A stretch of 63,856 nucleotides of DNA from Candidatus Binatia bacterium. Lineage in GTDB: Bacteria > Desulfobacterota > Binatia > UBA1149 > JAJCZL01. Below the pieces are notes generated by a model, which was given only the letters and a program-made list of their open reading frames with translations, searched no databases and was not told where the DNA came from. Position 1 is the first letter of the stretch; each line of letters begins with the position of its first letter. A program made the position numbers and the translations under genes. Shown here piece by piece: positions 9,121 through 19,035 of the stretch. Location of the stretch: assembly GCA_028278325.1 (NCBI GenBank), contig JANQEO010000379.1:1-63856 (forward strand), read 5' to 3'.

Positions 9121-10401
9121 ATGGCTGGAATTGATCAGTTACCGCGTCAGAGTTCGAGCCGGCTCGCGCTGCTCTGTTTGGCTAGTGTCTGGCCATACCC
9201 ACCTACGGGTGGGTCTAGAATCCTAGTCTACGAACAGCTAAGAGCGCTGGCAGATCATCACGACGTTGATCTCGTAGCGGCTGACTGGCCAGAGGATGCA
9301 TTTCTCAAGCTTGCAGACACTGACATAAACAGCGCGCTCAGCTTCTGCCGTCGGCTCGAGCTAGTGCCTCTCCCGGTAAAGGAGAAGAGGTTCTCCCATA
9401 TAGAGAAAGTGAAGCTTTCGGTCAGCTCACGTGTCCCCTTCTTCATGTTCCAGCGGTATTCTAGTGAGGCGCAGGTCCGAATCGATCGTATGCTGGCCGC
9501 CGGCGAATACGATGCCATCGTCGCACACGACAACGAGGCGGGGTTATATGTAAAGGCGACGCACGCACCGATGAAGATCCTGACCAAGCATTCGGTGCTG
9601 AGCGTCCAGCACATGCAGCGCGCCGGGCAGGAATCGAGCCTGTGGAAGGCTGCGAAATACCAAGCATACGCGTCGGCGCTGCGGCGATGGGAACGGGACG
9701 AATCCAAGACCTTCGACCTGGTCAAGGTGCCAACACGCATTGACCTTGCACAGTGGCGGGCGATCGTCGGCGAAGGCACGCCGGCTTTCATCAACAGTAA
9801 CGGGGTCGATACCCACTACTTTCGGTATGAACCTCGTTCGGGAGACGTGGATCGGCTCGTTTTCACAGCGACCATGTCCAGCGAGGCAAACGCTGGCGCA
9901 GCAGCTGACTTCCTCGATCAAGTTTACCCCCTCCTGCGGGCCAAGGGGTACTCGCTGCCCTTCTACATCGTCGGGGCATCGCCGCCGGCGTGGCTGACGG
10001 AGAAAGCGGAGAAAATCGGGGCCACTGCTACGGGCACGGTGCCGGACGTTCGGCCGTACTTTTCCGGAAAGCCGATCGCCGTCGTTCCCTTACGAGTTGC
10101 TTCCGGCATCATAAACAAGGTGCTGGAGCCGATGGCGCTGGGGGTCCCGGTAGTGGCGACGACGCCTTCCGTTGAAGGGCTGGAAGTGGATCCCGAAAGC
10201 GTGTGCCTGGTCGCCGATACCCCCCAGGAATTCGCCGAAGCGGTGACAAGGCTCGTCGACGACCCGAAGCTCTACGACGAGATCACCCGTAGTGCGGCCC
10301 GGTACGTTAGGGATGAACACAGCTGGGGTCTGCAAATGCGTAGATTTCGAGAGGAGATTGAACACCGAGTCGTCGCTTGGCAGGCGGCCGCGACGGCTTA
10401 A
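9121..10401 (+). CDS. Glycosyltransferase, GT4-like (GT-B fold)
   Basis: 426 residues. The N-terminal half begins with the acceptor-domain strand CLASVWPYPPTGGSR, typical of EpsH1/PEP-CTERM-associated sugar transferases. The C-terminal half has the donor-binding motif EPMALGVPVVATTPSVEGL, with the expected glutamate and glycines, and a terminal helix. It should add a sugar from a nucleotide donor to the growing lipid-linked oligosaccharide at the cytoplasmic membrane face. The following Wzy-like polymerase gene starts 113 bases downstream on the same strand. Confidence 0.87.
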   Translation: MAGIDQLPRQSSSRLALLCLASVWPYPPTGGSRILVYEQLRALADHHDVDLVAADWPEDAFLKLADTDINSALSFCRRLELVPLPVKEKRFSHIEKVKLSVSSRVPFFMFQRYSSEAQVRIDRMLAAGEYDAIVAHDNEAGLYVKATHAPMKILTKHSVLSVQHMQRAGQESSLWKAAKYQAYASALRRWERDESKTFDLVKVPTRIDLAQWRAIVGEGTPAFINSNGVDTHYFRYEPRSGDVDRLVFTATMSSEANAGAAADFLDQVYPLLRAKGYSLPFYIVGASPPAWLTEKAEKIGATATGTVPDVRPYFSGKPIAVVPLRVASGIINKVLEPMALGVPVVATTPSVEGLEVDPESVCLVADTPQEFAEAVTRLVDDPKLYDEITRSAARYVRDEHSWGLQMRRFREEIEHRVVAWQAAATA

Positions 10402-10514
10402 TCCACCAGGCTTGTCACATGCGGGCGCTTGTTGCGATAGGATAACCTCAAGAGACTACGGGCAGTTGGCGAGCGTGGCGCAACCTCGCCGCTGCAAATG
10501 GATATCTACGGCCG

Positions 10515-11966
10515 ATGTACGACGTTGCTACGAGAGTAGACCGATCCCACCTTGGGATCATCCTTGGGATGGGGGTAGGCGTATCCGCTCTAGCCGTCGC
10601 CAATACCGAGGCGAAGTGGATGGCGTGGATCTTGGCTGGTGTGTCCCTTGGGGTCTGGGCACTACTATCGCCCTCGCGACGGCGTTGGCTGCTGGGGCTG
10701 TTCGTTCTGAGCATGCAGGCAAACCTTCAGCCACACTTATTCTACCGGACGCCATCTTCGTTAGGAGCTACGATGCCCCCCGGCATTATCCTCCCTGCCG
10801 TCGTAATAGCGGCAGGGTTGCTGCTCGCATACACGCAGATCAACCGGGATGCGATCGGGTCGGGCCGTCGGTTGGAATGGGGAGTGGAGTTCAGGGCCCC
10901 CATGGTCTTGACCCTCGTTACCGGGGTGTTGTCTTTGGTGAACACGCCCGAGCGTACTCTCGGCGTGTTCGCCCTGGTCTATCTCTGTCAGCAGTACCTG
11001 ATTTTCTTCACCGTCATCAACGTGATTCGGAGCAGAGAAGACGTTCGGTTCATTGTCACTCTGATGTTGCTGACTCTCGTCGTCCAGTCCTGCATCTACT
11101 TCTTGCAGAGTTCCTTGGGCCTGATCTTCACGTTGACCGGAGAAGTCATAGAGCAGACGGGTTTCTTCCCGCGCGTCGGGGGAACCGTGAGCGTCAACTC
11201 GCTAGCTTTCGGTAAGTTCATTACGCCCATGTTGCTCATCGGCGTGGCATCGCTTGTCGCTGACGCCCCCGTCAAACGACGCGGCTACGTCGCTGTCGCG
11301 GTCACTATGGGGATGGCTGTGGTCGTGATGACCTTCGCACGAAGTGTATGGGGCGGGGTGGCTCTCGGGATTGTCGCTATGCTCATCGTCGGCGTGCGGC
11401 GCCGGTTGATCCGACCGGGTATGGTCGCGCTCGTGGGTGCCGCCGGCGTCGCGATCCTTCTCGGTTACTCACCGTGGATTGTCGAGCGGCTGTCCGCTGA
11501 TATTGGGGCCGACTACCAGGAGCGGAAGGACCTGATGACCATGGCCGTCAACATCATCAAGGCCCATCCCATCTTTGGTTCTGGCCTGGGGTCGTATCCT
11601 TACGTCGTTCGAGCGTACATCACGCCCGACGTTCAGCATTCATGGTTGTATGCCGTGCACAACGTCTACCTATTGCGTGCCGCAGAGACAGGTATACCGG
11701 GAGGGCTGGCGTTCGTCTGGTTGCTATGGCGGGGCGCCAGGCTCTCGCTGTCCGAGGTTTCGAGGCGCCACCGCGAATATCTCCCGGTTACGCTCGGGCT
11801 CTTCGCTTCGATGGTTGCTCTGGCCTTCGAGGTATACTGGGATGCCAATCTCTGTATCCCCAACGACATGATGTTCGCTTTCATCCTCGGCTTGCTCGTC
11901 TCCGTCCAGCACCTCATCCGGGCCGAGGATCAAGCTGCGTCCGCCGGCGCTTCTGCGGAAACCTAG
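10515..11966 (+). CDS. O-antigen ligase/Wzy-type polymerase
   Basis: A 483-residue membrane protein with about 11-12 hydrophobic segments and a large extracytoplasmic loop around residues 340-390. The loop contains HPIFGSGLGSYP and, after it, HNVYLLRAAETGIPGG, the Wzy_C hallmark. Such proteins polymerise lipid-linked repeat units in the periplasm or ligate polymer to an acceptor. With the flippase at 5413 it makes the locus a Wzx/Wzy-dependent system. No Wzz or tyrosine-kinase regulator is in the window. Confidence 0.87.
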   Translation: MYDVATRVDRSHLGIILGMGVGVSALAVANTEAKWMAWILAGVSLGVWALLSPSRRRWLLGLFVLSMQANLQPHLFYRTPSSLGATMPPGIILPAVVIAAGLLLAYTQINRDAIGSGRRLEWGVEFRAPMVLTLVTGVLSLVNTPERTLGVFALVYLCQQYLIFFTVINVIRSREDVRFIVTLMLLTLVVQSCIYFLQSSLGLIFTLTGEVIEQTGFFPRVGGTVSVNSLAFGKFITPMLLIGVASLVADAPVKRRGYVAVAVTMGMAVVVMTFARSVWGGVALGIVAMLIVGVRRRLIRPGMVALVGAAGVAILLGYSPWIVERLSADIGADYQERKDLMTMAVNIIKAHPIFGSGLGSYPYVVRAYITPDVQHSWLYAVHNVYLLRAAETGIPGGLAFVWLLWRGARLSLSEVSRRHREYLPVTLGLFASMVALAFEVYWDANLCIPNDMMFAFILGLLVSVQHLIRAEDQAASAGASAET

Positions 11967-12014
11967 AGTTCCACGTCTCGGGCCTTGGCAGGTTCGAGCT
12001 TGGACCCGTCTGGT

Positions 12015-12878
12015 CTAGCCTTGAGAAGGTGTCTTGCGCACCACGATCAACACGTAGTTGCCGAGAAGGGCACTCAAGCGCGGATAGGTTCGCTCGAGCC
12101 ACAGGAGGAAGCGCCACAACGGGCGGCCGACGTGTTTCTCGGGCACGTGCCTGCGAAACCACATCGACGCCATGGCGAACGAGCTCATCCTTACCATGCC
12201 GAAGGGCTCCAGGGCCCGGCGCGTCCACCCCAAGGTCATTGGTTTGTACGGGAGCGGCGGTTTTGGTCGAAGGCGGTTGGCCAGTGTCGAAAGAAGGGGT
12301 GTGTCCGCGATCACGCGCTTGAGGAGCTGTACTGGAAAACCCAACGGCCTCGGGTTGGCCAGTACGAACACAGCGACTCCGCCCGGCTTTACCGTTCTCA
12401 TCATTTCGGAGAACGCCGCGCGCTGCCCCGCAGGTTCGGGGATGTGGTAGATCGCATTGGCGCTGAACGCGGCGTCGTAGCTGTTGTCGGCGAAGGGCAG
12501 GCGGCACATGTCGCCTTCGGTGCTGATCGCAACGACGCCGTCTTCTCCGAGCACCTTGGTGCCGGCCTTGAGTCCGGCCTGAGAGAAATCCAGTAGCATG
12601 TACTCACTGAAAAGGTCGGCGAGGTAGGCAGCAGGATGACCACCTGCGCCACACTCGAGCAAAGCGGGGCGCTCGGGTAAGGGGTCGAACGCAGCTCGCA
12701 CCCTCGCCTCGCGCAAGTAGTCTCCGCGCTCCTGCAAGGTGCCCCTGGCGCGGGAACCGAATAGATGCCGGTCGTAGGTCTTGCCTGATTCGTGCTGTTC
12801 CCAACCGACACCGTCGTAGAAATGCTTGACCTCGCTGGAGCCGCGCAGCGAGTGTTCTTGTGCGGTGTTGGTTTCCAT
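12015..12878 (-). CDS. Class I SAM-dependent methyltransferase
   Basis: 287 residues from the ATG at 12878. The frame remains open to 12998, but the extra 40 residues have no domain character. The SAM-binding strand and loop (LECGAGGHP), an acidic end of the second strand (LLDFSQ), the DxxxLPF motif (GDMCRLPFADNSYD) and a post-I strand (MRTVKPGGVAVFVL) are all present. Substrate unknown. Its placement in the polysaccharide region, convergent with the polymerase, suggests methylation of a sugar or of the chain end. Confidence 0.82.
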   Translation of the reverse strand: METNTAQEHSLRGSSEVKHFYDGVGWEQHESGKTYDRHLFGSRARGTLQERGDYLREARVRAAFDPLPERPALLECGAGGHPAAYLADLFSEYMLLDFSQAGLKAGTKVLGEDGVVAISTEGDMCRLPFADNSYDAAFSANAIYHIPEPAGQRAAFSEMMRTVKPGGVAVFVLANPRPLGFPVQLLKRVIADTPLLSTLANRLRPKPPLPYKPMTLGWTRRALEPFGMVRMSSFAMASMWFRRHVPEKHVGRPLWRFLLWLERTYPRLSALLGNYVLIVVRKTPSQG

Positions 12879-13192
12879 CGGCGGCAGACCGGCACGGGTC
12901 AAGGGTAAGCCGGCGCCGGATTCTAGGTCCGCCGTGCCGATCAGACAAGGGCAAAAGCGGATACCCGGTGTCGGCCAAGGCCTGTTGGCCGCGGTCATTT
13001 CCCCGGCCGCGACGGTGCGCGAGGGCGGGCATCAGGCACGCAATGACCCCTATGCGTATGGTATGATTTCAAGGGTTTAGGGTCGTGGCGCGCCGGCTGA
13101 GCGCAGCTCGACTCGAGCCCGTTCGGCTCGCTCAGGGGGGTCGGTGACGGCCTCGAGTCGGCGTTCTCGATACTGCACAGAGACGCCCCGCA

Positions 13193-15601
13193 TTGCCCGA
13201 AGCCCGATATGTCTGCGTCGAGAGCGCGGACTCCACGATGCTGATGGCTCAGGAAGATTTCCAGGAGCGCTTCATCACCGCTCATCCGCCGGTGCGGTCC
13301 AAGATTGTTTGGCATAAGAGGCCCGCGTTCCAACGCCGGGTCAGGCTGGTCGCCAGGCTTTTGAGCATGGGGCCGGGCGAGGTTGCGCACCGCGCCTTGC
13401 GGCTGGTCAAGAAGCGCTCACGGTCGGCCGTCTCTGCGCGCGCCGACGCTACCGCAGAGTGGCCCAAAGAGATGCTCGCCGATCCGTCAGGATATCTGTC
13501 GTCACGATCCAACGTCGGCGGGTTCTTCGAGCCGAGGTCGAGTAAGAGGATAGCGGAAGCGGCGCGCGAACAGTTGCCCACCCTCGTTGCCTCGACGATC
13601 AGCGAAGCCGAGTCGATCTTGGCGGACGGGATCGAACTGCTCGGTCAACGGTTCAGGCCGGTGGACGAGGATTTCGACTGGCACGCTGACCCGGCCCTCG
13701 GCCGTCTCTGGCCGATGAGCAAGATGGACGACAGTGACGCGGTTAGGGGTGTCGACGCCGACGTTAAGTTCGTCTGGGAGGTCAACCGGCACCAATACCT
13801 GGCCACCCTGGCGCGTGCCCACGTGTACAGCGGTGATGACCGCTTCGCCCGTGCATGCGTGGGGACTGTTCTACGCTGGATCGAGTCCAACCCGCGCGAA
13901 GTGGGGGTGAACTGGTCGAGTAATCTGGAAGTTGCGATGCGAGCTCTGTCGTGGGTCTGGTCGCTTCATTTCCTGGCCGGTGCAAACGTGGGGTCGGCGG
14001 CGGATTTCAAGACGTGGTTGGAGAGTCTTCGCGAGCACCGCGACCATCTGCACGCGAATCTGTCCGTGTACACCGATCCTACCAACCACTTGATCGGCGA
14101 AGCCTGCGCTCTCGCGGTGGTTTCCTTGTGGTTCCCCGAGTGGCCGCGTAGCGGGGAGTACGCCGATGCGGCGATAACGATCCTGCAACGCGAGATCCTT
14201 CACCAGGTCGAAGCCGACGGCATCAGCAAGGAACAGGCGACGAGTTACCAGCGCTTCGTACTCGACCTGGTTTTGCAGGCGATGGTGATGGCCGAACGCA
14301 ACGGCAAACCCTTTGACCCTGCGGTGAAAGCCCGCGTCGGCGCCATGCTCGAGGCTGCTCGAGCGCTTGCCGGCGCACATCTCCGCGCGCCGCGAATCGG
14401 CGACAGCGACGACGCCAGGGGTGTCCCGTTCTTCTGTAAAGACCATTGGAGTTTCGAGGATCTGCTGGCCGTCGGATCATCGGTTCTACCGACGGTCGGA
14501 ATCGGGATATCTGTCGAGGGCGACTGTGAGTGCGCCCTGTGGCTACGCGGCGGAGAACCGCCGCGAGCGAAGAGGCCGAACGAAGCGTCGCCGAAGCAGT
14601 CGGCGAGTTGCTCAAGAATATTCGAGTCCGGCGGATACGCGATCCTGTCCAACCGCGGCGCGGTGGAGAGTCGTCTCGTATTCGATTGCGGGCCCCTCGG
14701 CTATCTTCCCCACGCCAGTCACGGCCACGCCGATTTGCTGAGCGTCCTGGTCGACGTCGGCGGTCATGAGATGCTTGTAGACCCGGGAAGCTATGCCTAC
14801 TACGACGAAAACGGCTTTCGCGACCAATTTCGATCGACGCGCTTCCACAATACGATCGAAATCGGAGGCGTGTCCCAGGCCGACGCCTTCGATCCCTTCA
14901 AGTGGCTCAATATCCCGCGCCAGTCGCTCCAAACGAGCTATCTCGGGGGCACCATAGACTACGTCGAGGCTTGGCACGACGGGTACCGACGGCTCGTGCC
15001 GGGCGTCCGGCACCGACGCGCCGTCGTCGGCTTTCACGGTGGATGGCTGATTGTCGACTGGCTCGACGGCACCGGAAAGCAGACCTGGACCCGTTGGTTC
15101 CACGGCGCTGTTGATACCATGCTCGACAAGGTTGATGGCACTGCGGCCAGGTTTCACAACGGAGCCGGTGGATGCGGCCTCCTCGTCAAGGACGTTTCGC
15201 CGTCGATCGGCGCCGGCGCCGATGCAGTGGAGACCGGTGCGATGCCCTACTCGGAGCGGTACGGACGCTCGACTCACGCTCCGGCCGTGCGGTTTGTAGA
15301 CGACGACACGGCTTTGCCCGCCGTCCGGCTCACACTGTTGATACCGGAAGCCGCCGAGACCGGGAGCGCCGGGCTCTACGTAGCGGCTGTTGATCACACG
15401 GACAGCGTCGACCGCTTGGAGCTCGAATGTGAGAGAGGCGGCCGGCTCGAGGTCGTCGTCCGTGCGGGCGCCGGTGAAGGTGCTCGTGGTGTTGCCGCAA
15501 ACGAAGAAGCCCGTTTCGAACTCAACGCGCGCACCGCGGACGGCGCGAAGTTCGAGTTCATGTCGAGTTCAGATCATGTCGAGTTCCGGGATGCACAGTA
15601 G
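13193..15601 (+). CDS. Heparinase II/III family protein
   Basis: Up to 802 residues. An alpha/alpha-barrel domain (about 130-400) is followed by the C-terminal beta-sandwich domain, with HASHGHADLLSVLVDVGG and RFHNTIEIGG supplying the conserved His and Arg/Asn region of Hepar_II_III. Family members cleave uronic-acid-containing polysaccharides by beta-elimination. The coordinate uses a TTG; ATG codons at 13238, 13244 or 13367 are possible, and the family-typical SMGPGEVAHR lies at 58-67, so the true start may be internal. There is no signal peptide. A lyase in the same run as a GDP-mannose dehydrogenase suggests trimming or clearance of an alginate-like product. Confidence 0.85.
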   Translation: MPEARYVCVESADSTMLMAQEDFQERFITAHPPVRSKIVWHKRPAFQRRVRLVARLLSMGPGEVAHRALRLVKKRSRSAVSARADATAEWPKEMLADPSGYLSSRSNVGGFFEPRSSKRIAEAAREQLPTLVASTISEAESILADGIELLGQRFRPVDEDFDWHADPALGRLWPMSKMDDSDAVRGVDADVKFVWEVNRHQYLATLARAHVYSGDDRFARACVGTVLRWIESNPREVGVNWSSNLEVAMRALSWVWSLHFLAGANVGSAADFKTWLESLREHRDHLHANLSVYTDPTNHLIGEACALAVVSLWFPEWPRSGEYADAAITILQREILHQVEADGISKEQATSYQRFVLDLVLQAMVMAERNGKPFDPAVKARVGAMLEAARALAGAHLRAPRIGDSDDARGVPFFCKDHWSFEDLLAVGSSVLPTVGIGISVEGDCECALWLRGGEPPRAKRPNEASPKQSASCSRIFESGGYAILSNRGAVESRLVFDCGPLGYLPHASHGHADLLSVLVDVGGHEMLVDPGSYAYYDENGFRDQFRSTRFHNTIEIGGVSQADAFDPFKWLNIPRQSLQTSYLGGTIDYVEAWHDGYRRLVPGVRHRRAVVGFHGGWLIVDWLDGTGKQTWTRWFHGAVDTMLDKVDGTAARFHNGAGGCGLLVKDVSPSIGAGADAVETGAMPYSERYGRSTHAPAVRFVDDDTALPAVRLTLLIPEAAETGSAGLYVAAVDHTDSVDRLELECERGGRLEVVVRAGAGEGARGVAANEEARFELNARTADGAKFEFMSSSDHVEFRDAQ

Positions 15602-16595
15602 TTTCATTACCTGGTATCCGTACTGCCGCAGGAGCGATGCGATCGCGGAGGCACTGGGCGGGGAATCCCACCTGATCCACTATCTATCGTTCAAGAAACC
15701 TCTCTACGCTCCCGTGAAGTACGTGATGCAGACCATCGTGACGATCGCTCGGCTATGGCGTGACGCCCCAGAGATGGTCATTGTCGCGGTGCCGCCGATA
15801 TTCGCCGCCTTGCCTGTGCTTGCGTACGCGCGGTTGCGCGGAATTCGCTGTTTCATCGACGCACATACCGGGGTGTTTACTCACAAGAGGTGGAGATGGT
15901 TGGAGCCTCTACACAGGGCGGTGTTCCGGGCGGCCGACGGTGTGATCGTCACCGGCGAACATCTGAAGGGCGTTGCGGAGTCGTGGGGTGCGCGTGCCTT
16001 GATCATTGGGGATGTGCCGGTAGAGCTCCCCGCGGGCAGTCCGCCCACGCCGTGCAGCGGGGCACGCGTCGTCGTGATCAACACCTTCTCCGTCGACGAG
16101 CCGATCGAGGAAGTGTTGAATGCCGCATCACAGTTGCCCGATGTGAAATTCTTCATCACCGGCGACACGCAATACGCACAGCCCGATTGGATCACCGAAC
16201 GCCCCGGCAATGTCTGCTATACTGGGTTTGTTAGTGAAGACGAGTATGCGGGATTACTGCATGCCGCCGACCTGATTGTAGTGCTCACCACCGACGACCA
16301 TACGATGCAGAGAGGCGGCTACGAAGCCATGTCTCTCGGCAAGCCTCTGGTTACCTCGGACTGGGGTATCCTGCGTGAGACCTTCTCGCGCGGTACCGTG
16401 CACGTCGAGAACACCGCTGCCGAAATCGCCCGCGGCATCGAGAAGGCTCTCGCGGATCAATCGCGGCTGGAGTACGAGATGGCCGCGCTCAAGACCGAGC
16501 GCGCCGTACTGTTCCGAGAAAGACTCAACGACATGTTGTCGAGCGCCGGATTCGAGCCTCTGGCCGCTCAGGCGCATGGTTCCACCAACTCCTGA
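15591..16595 (+). CDS. Glycosyltransferase, GT4-like
   Basis: About 334 residues from the ATG at 15591 (15576 is an equal alternative). Both overlap the end of the heparinase-like gene, so translation is probably coupled. The N-terminus, FITWYPYCRRSDAIAEALGG, is a short acceptor domain. The C-terminal donor domain carries YEAMSLGKPLVTSDWG. Hydrophobic stretches around residues 40-80 suggest membrane attachment. The frame stays open upstream to 15390, but that part overlaps the lyase and has shadow composition. Sugar specificity is unknown. Confidence 0.83.
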   Translation: MHSSFITWYPYCRRSDAIAEALGGESHLIHYLSFKKPLYAPVKYVMQTIVTIARLWRDAPEMVIVAVPPIFAALPVLAYARLRGIRCFIDAHTGVFTHKRWRWLEPLHRAVFRAADGVIVTGEHLKGVAESWGARALIIGDVPVELPAGSPPTPCSGARVVVINTFSVDEPIEEVLNAASQLPDVKFFITGDTQYAQPDWITERPGNVCYTGFVSEDEYAGLLHAADLIVVLTTDDHTMQRGGYEAMSLGKPLVTSDWGILRETFSRGTVHVENTAAEIARGIEKALADQSRLEYEMAALKTERAVLFRERLNDMLSSAGFEPLAAQAHGSTNS

Positions 16596-16612
16596 GGGAC
16601 GTCGAAGCGCCG

Positions 16613-17917
16613 ATGAAGATAGCAGTTTTCGGATTGGGGTACGTCGGTAGCGTCACGGCGGCCGTGTTTGCCCGTGAAGGCAACGAGGTCACCGGCGTCG
16701 ACACGGACGCCCGCAAGGTGGAGCTGATGTCGCGCGGTGAACCGACCATTCTCGAGCAGGGGCTCCCCGAGTTGCTGGAAAAGGTCGCTTCGTCGGGCCG
16801 GCTTTCGGCCACGACCGATGCGCGGCACGCGCTCGATGGCGTCGACGTGGTCTTCGTCTGTGTCGGCACTCCCTCGGCCGCCAACGGGTCCTTGGATGTC
16901 AGTCATCTCAAAGCCGTTGCCGAGGAAATCGGCGCGGGGATCGCCGAGCACGGCGGCTATCCCGTCGTGGTGCTGCGCAGCACGGTATTGCCTGACGTCG
17001 TGGAGGAGCTCGTCATTCCCGCCTTGGAGAGCGGCTCGGGAAAACAAGCCGGCAAAGGATTCGGTCTGGCGGTGAACCCCGAGTTCCTTCGCGAGGGCAC
17101 GTCACTTCGCGACTTCGACAACCCTCAGTACACCTTGGTCGGTGCCGACGATCAGCGGACTGTCGACGCCTTGCGTGCCCTGTACGGCTTCGTCGCCTCT
17201 CCGTTCCTGGAAACCGACCGGCGTACGGCCTCGATCGTCAAGTACGCATGCAACGCGTTCCACGCCGTCAAGGTCAGCTTCGCCAACGAAATCGGGGCCC
17301 TCGCCGGGGACCTGGGCGCCGATGCGGATGCCGTAATGGATATCTTCTGCCAGGATCAGCACCTCAACTTGTCGGCGGCTTACCTGCGCCCCGGTATGCC
17401 CTTCGGCGGCTCCTGCCTACCCAAGGATCTCAGGGCGGCTACCTACAACGCCTCGCGGCGCGACTTGGGCGTCCCCCTCCTGGATGCAGTGCTGCGCAGC
17501 AACGCGGAGCACACGAAACGGTGCATCGACCGTATCCTGAGCCACGGCCGCAAACGGGTCGGCGTGTTCGGCCTCTCGTTCAAGGCGGGGACCGACGATC
17601 TGCGCGAAAGCCCCGTAGTCGACATCATCGAGACCCTACTCGGCAAGGGAGTTGAGGTCAGCATCTACGACAACCGTGTCTCTCTGGCCAAGCTCATCGG
17701 AACGAACAAGGAATACATCGCTCGCCACCTGCCGCACGTCGCTACATTGCTCAAAGGAGACATGCAGGAAGTCTTGGATTCTTCCGACGTGCTGGTGATC
17801 GCGAACAAGGATCCCGAGTTTCTGGGCATACCCTCGCTGATGCGTTCCGATCAGGTCCTGATCGATCTTGCCGGCCTGCCCGCCGGAGTGCCGGCGGCCG
17901 AAAAACGCTCCGCCTAG
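16613..17917 (+). CDS. algD: GDP-mannose 6-dehydrogenase-like UDP/GDP-sugar dehydrogenase
   Basis: 434 residues of the UDP-glucose/GDP-mannose dehydrogenase family: an NAD-binding Rossmann domain with GLGYVG at 7-12, a helical core and a C-terminal sugar-nucleotide domain. Several stretches fit the GDP-mannose branch better than UDP-glucose dehydrogenase: NPEFLREGTSLRDF, CNAFHAVKVSFANEIG, DIFCQDQHLNLS and GGSCLPKD. The predicted catalytic Cys falls at 268, as in Pseudomonas AlgD. It would oxidise GDP-mannose to GDP-mannuronate, making a uronic acid a likely polymer constituent. The gene follows the glycosyltransferase by 17 bases. Its stop shares a CTAG palindrome with the stop of the convergent SGNH gene. 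Confidence 0.85.
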   Translation: MKIAVFGLGYVGSVTAAVFAREGNEVTGVDTDARKVELMSRGEPTILEQGLPELLEKVASSGRLSATTDARHALDGVDVVFVCVGTPSAANGSLDVSHLKAVAEEIGAGIAEHGGYPVVVLRSTVLPDVVEELVIPALESGSGKQAGKGFGLAVNPEFLREGTSLRDFDNPQYTLVGADDQRTVDALRALYGFVASPFLETDRRTASIVKYACNAFHAVKVSFANEIGALAGDLGADADAVMDIFCQDQHLNLSAAYLRPGMPFGGSCLPKDLRAATYNASRRDLGVPLLDAVLRSNAEHTKRCIDRILSHGRKRVGVFGLSFKAGTDDLRESPVVDIIETLLGKGVEVSIYDNRVSLAKLIGTNKEYIARHLPHVATLLKGDMQEVLDSSDVLVIANKDPEFLGIPSLMRSDQVLIDLAGLPAGVPAAEKRSA

Positions 17918-19035
17918 CGTCGGCTCTGCGGCTGCGGGCAGCCGTCGGGATGGCCTGAGACGACGTCTGCTATCGCGCGCGCAGCCACCGCGTGGCCAGC
18001 TGCGTTGGGGTGGTCGCCGTCATATGCGATGAACAGCGACTCGTGCCCCGCATACTCATCGCGAAACACCGGCTCGAGGTCGAGTATGGGCAGCCGGTGC
18101 ATGGCCGCGAGCTTTCTCAAGCCGGCTGGATAAGCGCTGTCAGGGAAGTCTTTTTCCAACGCAAGGGGTAGGGGGAAGGCGACGAGGAGGGAGCAGAATC
18201 CGTGCTCCTTCGACATCTGCCGTAGGCGTCGCAACGACGCTTCCACCTGCTTCCAACCGTCCTCGACTATCTCCGACGATCGTCCTTCCAGCAGATCGGC
18301 TCGAAGCTGGCTGTTCGGCCTGGCAGCCCCTGTTCCCCTCAGGGTCCTGAGCCCACGCGTTGCGCCGTAGAGAAAACGTACTCTCTTGGCGGCGTTCCTG
18401 AACGCGGCGCCGTACTTGGAGGTCCACAGCTTACCCCGCGCTTCGATCTCGCGCGGATCCGCGCCTTCCGAGAGCAGGAAACCGTCCGAGCTGACCTGGA
18501 CCCCTTCCTTTCGCCCGAGATCATTCCAGTAGAAGCCTAGTATGACCCAGTCGGGCCGGTACCTGAGGCCTTCCAGCTCCAGATAGTCCACCTCCTGCCT
18601 CGTGTTGTAGGCGGGGACGCCCGAATTGACGACGTCGGCCTCGATCGCGCGCTCCGCCAACAGTCGTGAGACTCGGGTGGTCACGATGTCTCGCTCATCC
18701 ACACCGAAGCCGAAGGTTATCGAGTCGCCCAAGAACAGTAACCGGCGCACGCCTTCGGGCTTTTCGTAGGGGACAAGTGCGCCTCTGAGGCCGCGTTCGT
18801 TGATCGAGGCTGCTTTGTCGGCGGAATAAGCCTGTTGGTTCGGTGCCAGCGCGAAGGTGAGTTCGGGGTGGGCACGATAGCTAACCTGCGGGTGCAGCCA
18901 GGGCAGGGGCGCCGGCAACACGATACGGGCAACCACCTCGAGTATGGCGAAGGCGACCAGTAGGCCGCACGACATCAGAATCAGTCCTTGCTTGATGCTG
19001 CCCGAGGAAGTGGAGGTCGAGTCAAACGGTGACAT
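17914..19035 (-). CDS. Membrane-anchored SGNH/GDSL hydrolase
   Basis: 373 residues with one N-terminal membrane segment (residues about 15-38) and an extracytoplasmic esterase domain. Block I is LFLGDSITFGFG with the nucleophilic Ser; the asparagine block is GFYWNDLG; the catalytic Asp/His pair lies in DGDHPNAAGH. Relatives add or remove O-acyl groups on polysaccharides. It overlaps the upstream AsnB-like gene by 14 bases and is last in a four-gene minus-strand operon (22841 to 17914). A second SGNH protein of the same build is at 30543. Confidence 0.82.
   Translation of the reverse strand: MSPFDSTSTSSGSIKQGLILMSCGLLVAFAILEVVARIVLPAPLPWLHPQVSYRAHPELTFALAPNQQAYSADKAASINERGLRGALVPYEKPEGVRRLLFLGDSITFGFGVDERDIVTTRVSRLLAERAIEADVVNSGVPAYNTRQEVDYLELEGLRYRPDWVILGFYWNDLGRKEGVQVSSDGFLLSEGADPREIEARGKLWTSKYGAAFRNAAKRVRFLYGATRGLRTLRGTGAARPNSQLRADLLEGRSSEIVEDGWKQVEASLRRLRQMSKEHGFCSLLVAFPLPLALEKDFPDSAYPAGLRKLAAMHRLPILDLEPVFRDEYAGHESLFIAYDGDHPNAAGHAVAARAIADVVSGHPDGCPQPQSRR

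Noticed and set aside
10292..11215. 307-residue plus frame spanning the glycosyltransferase end and polymerase start
   Set aside because: It overlaps two well-supported genes in another frame and reads as Arg-rich noise.
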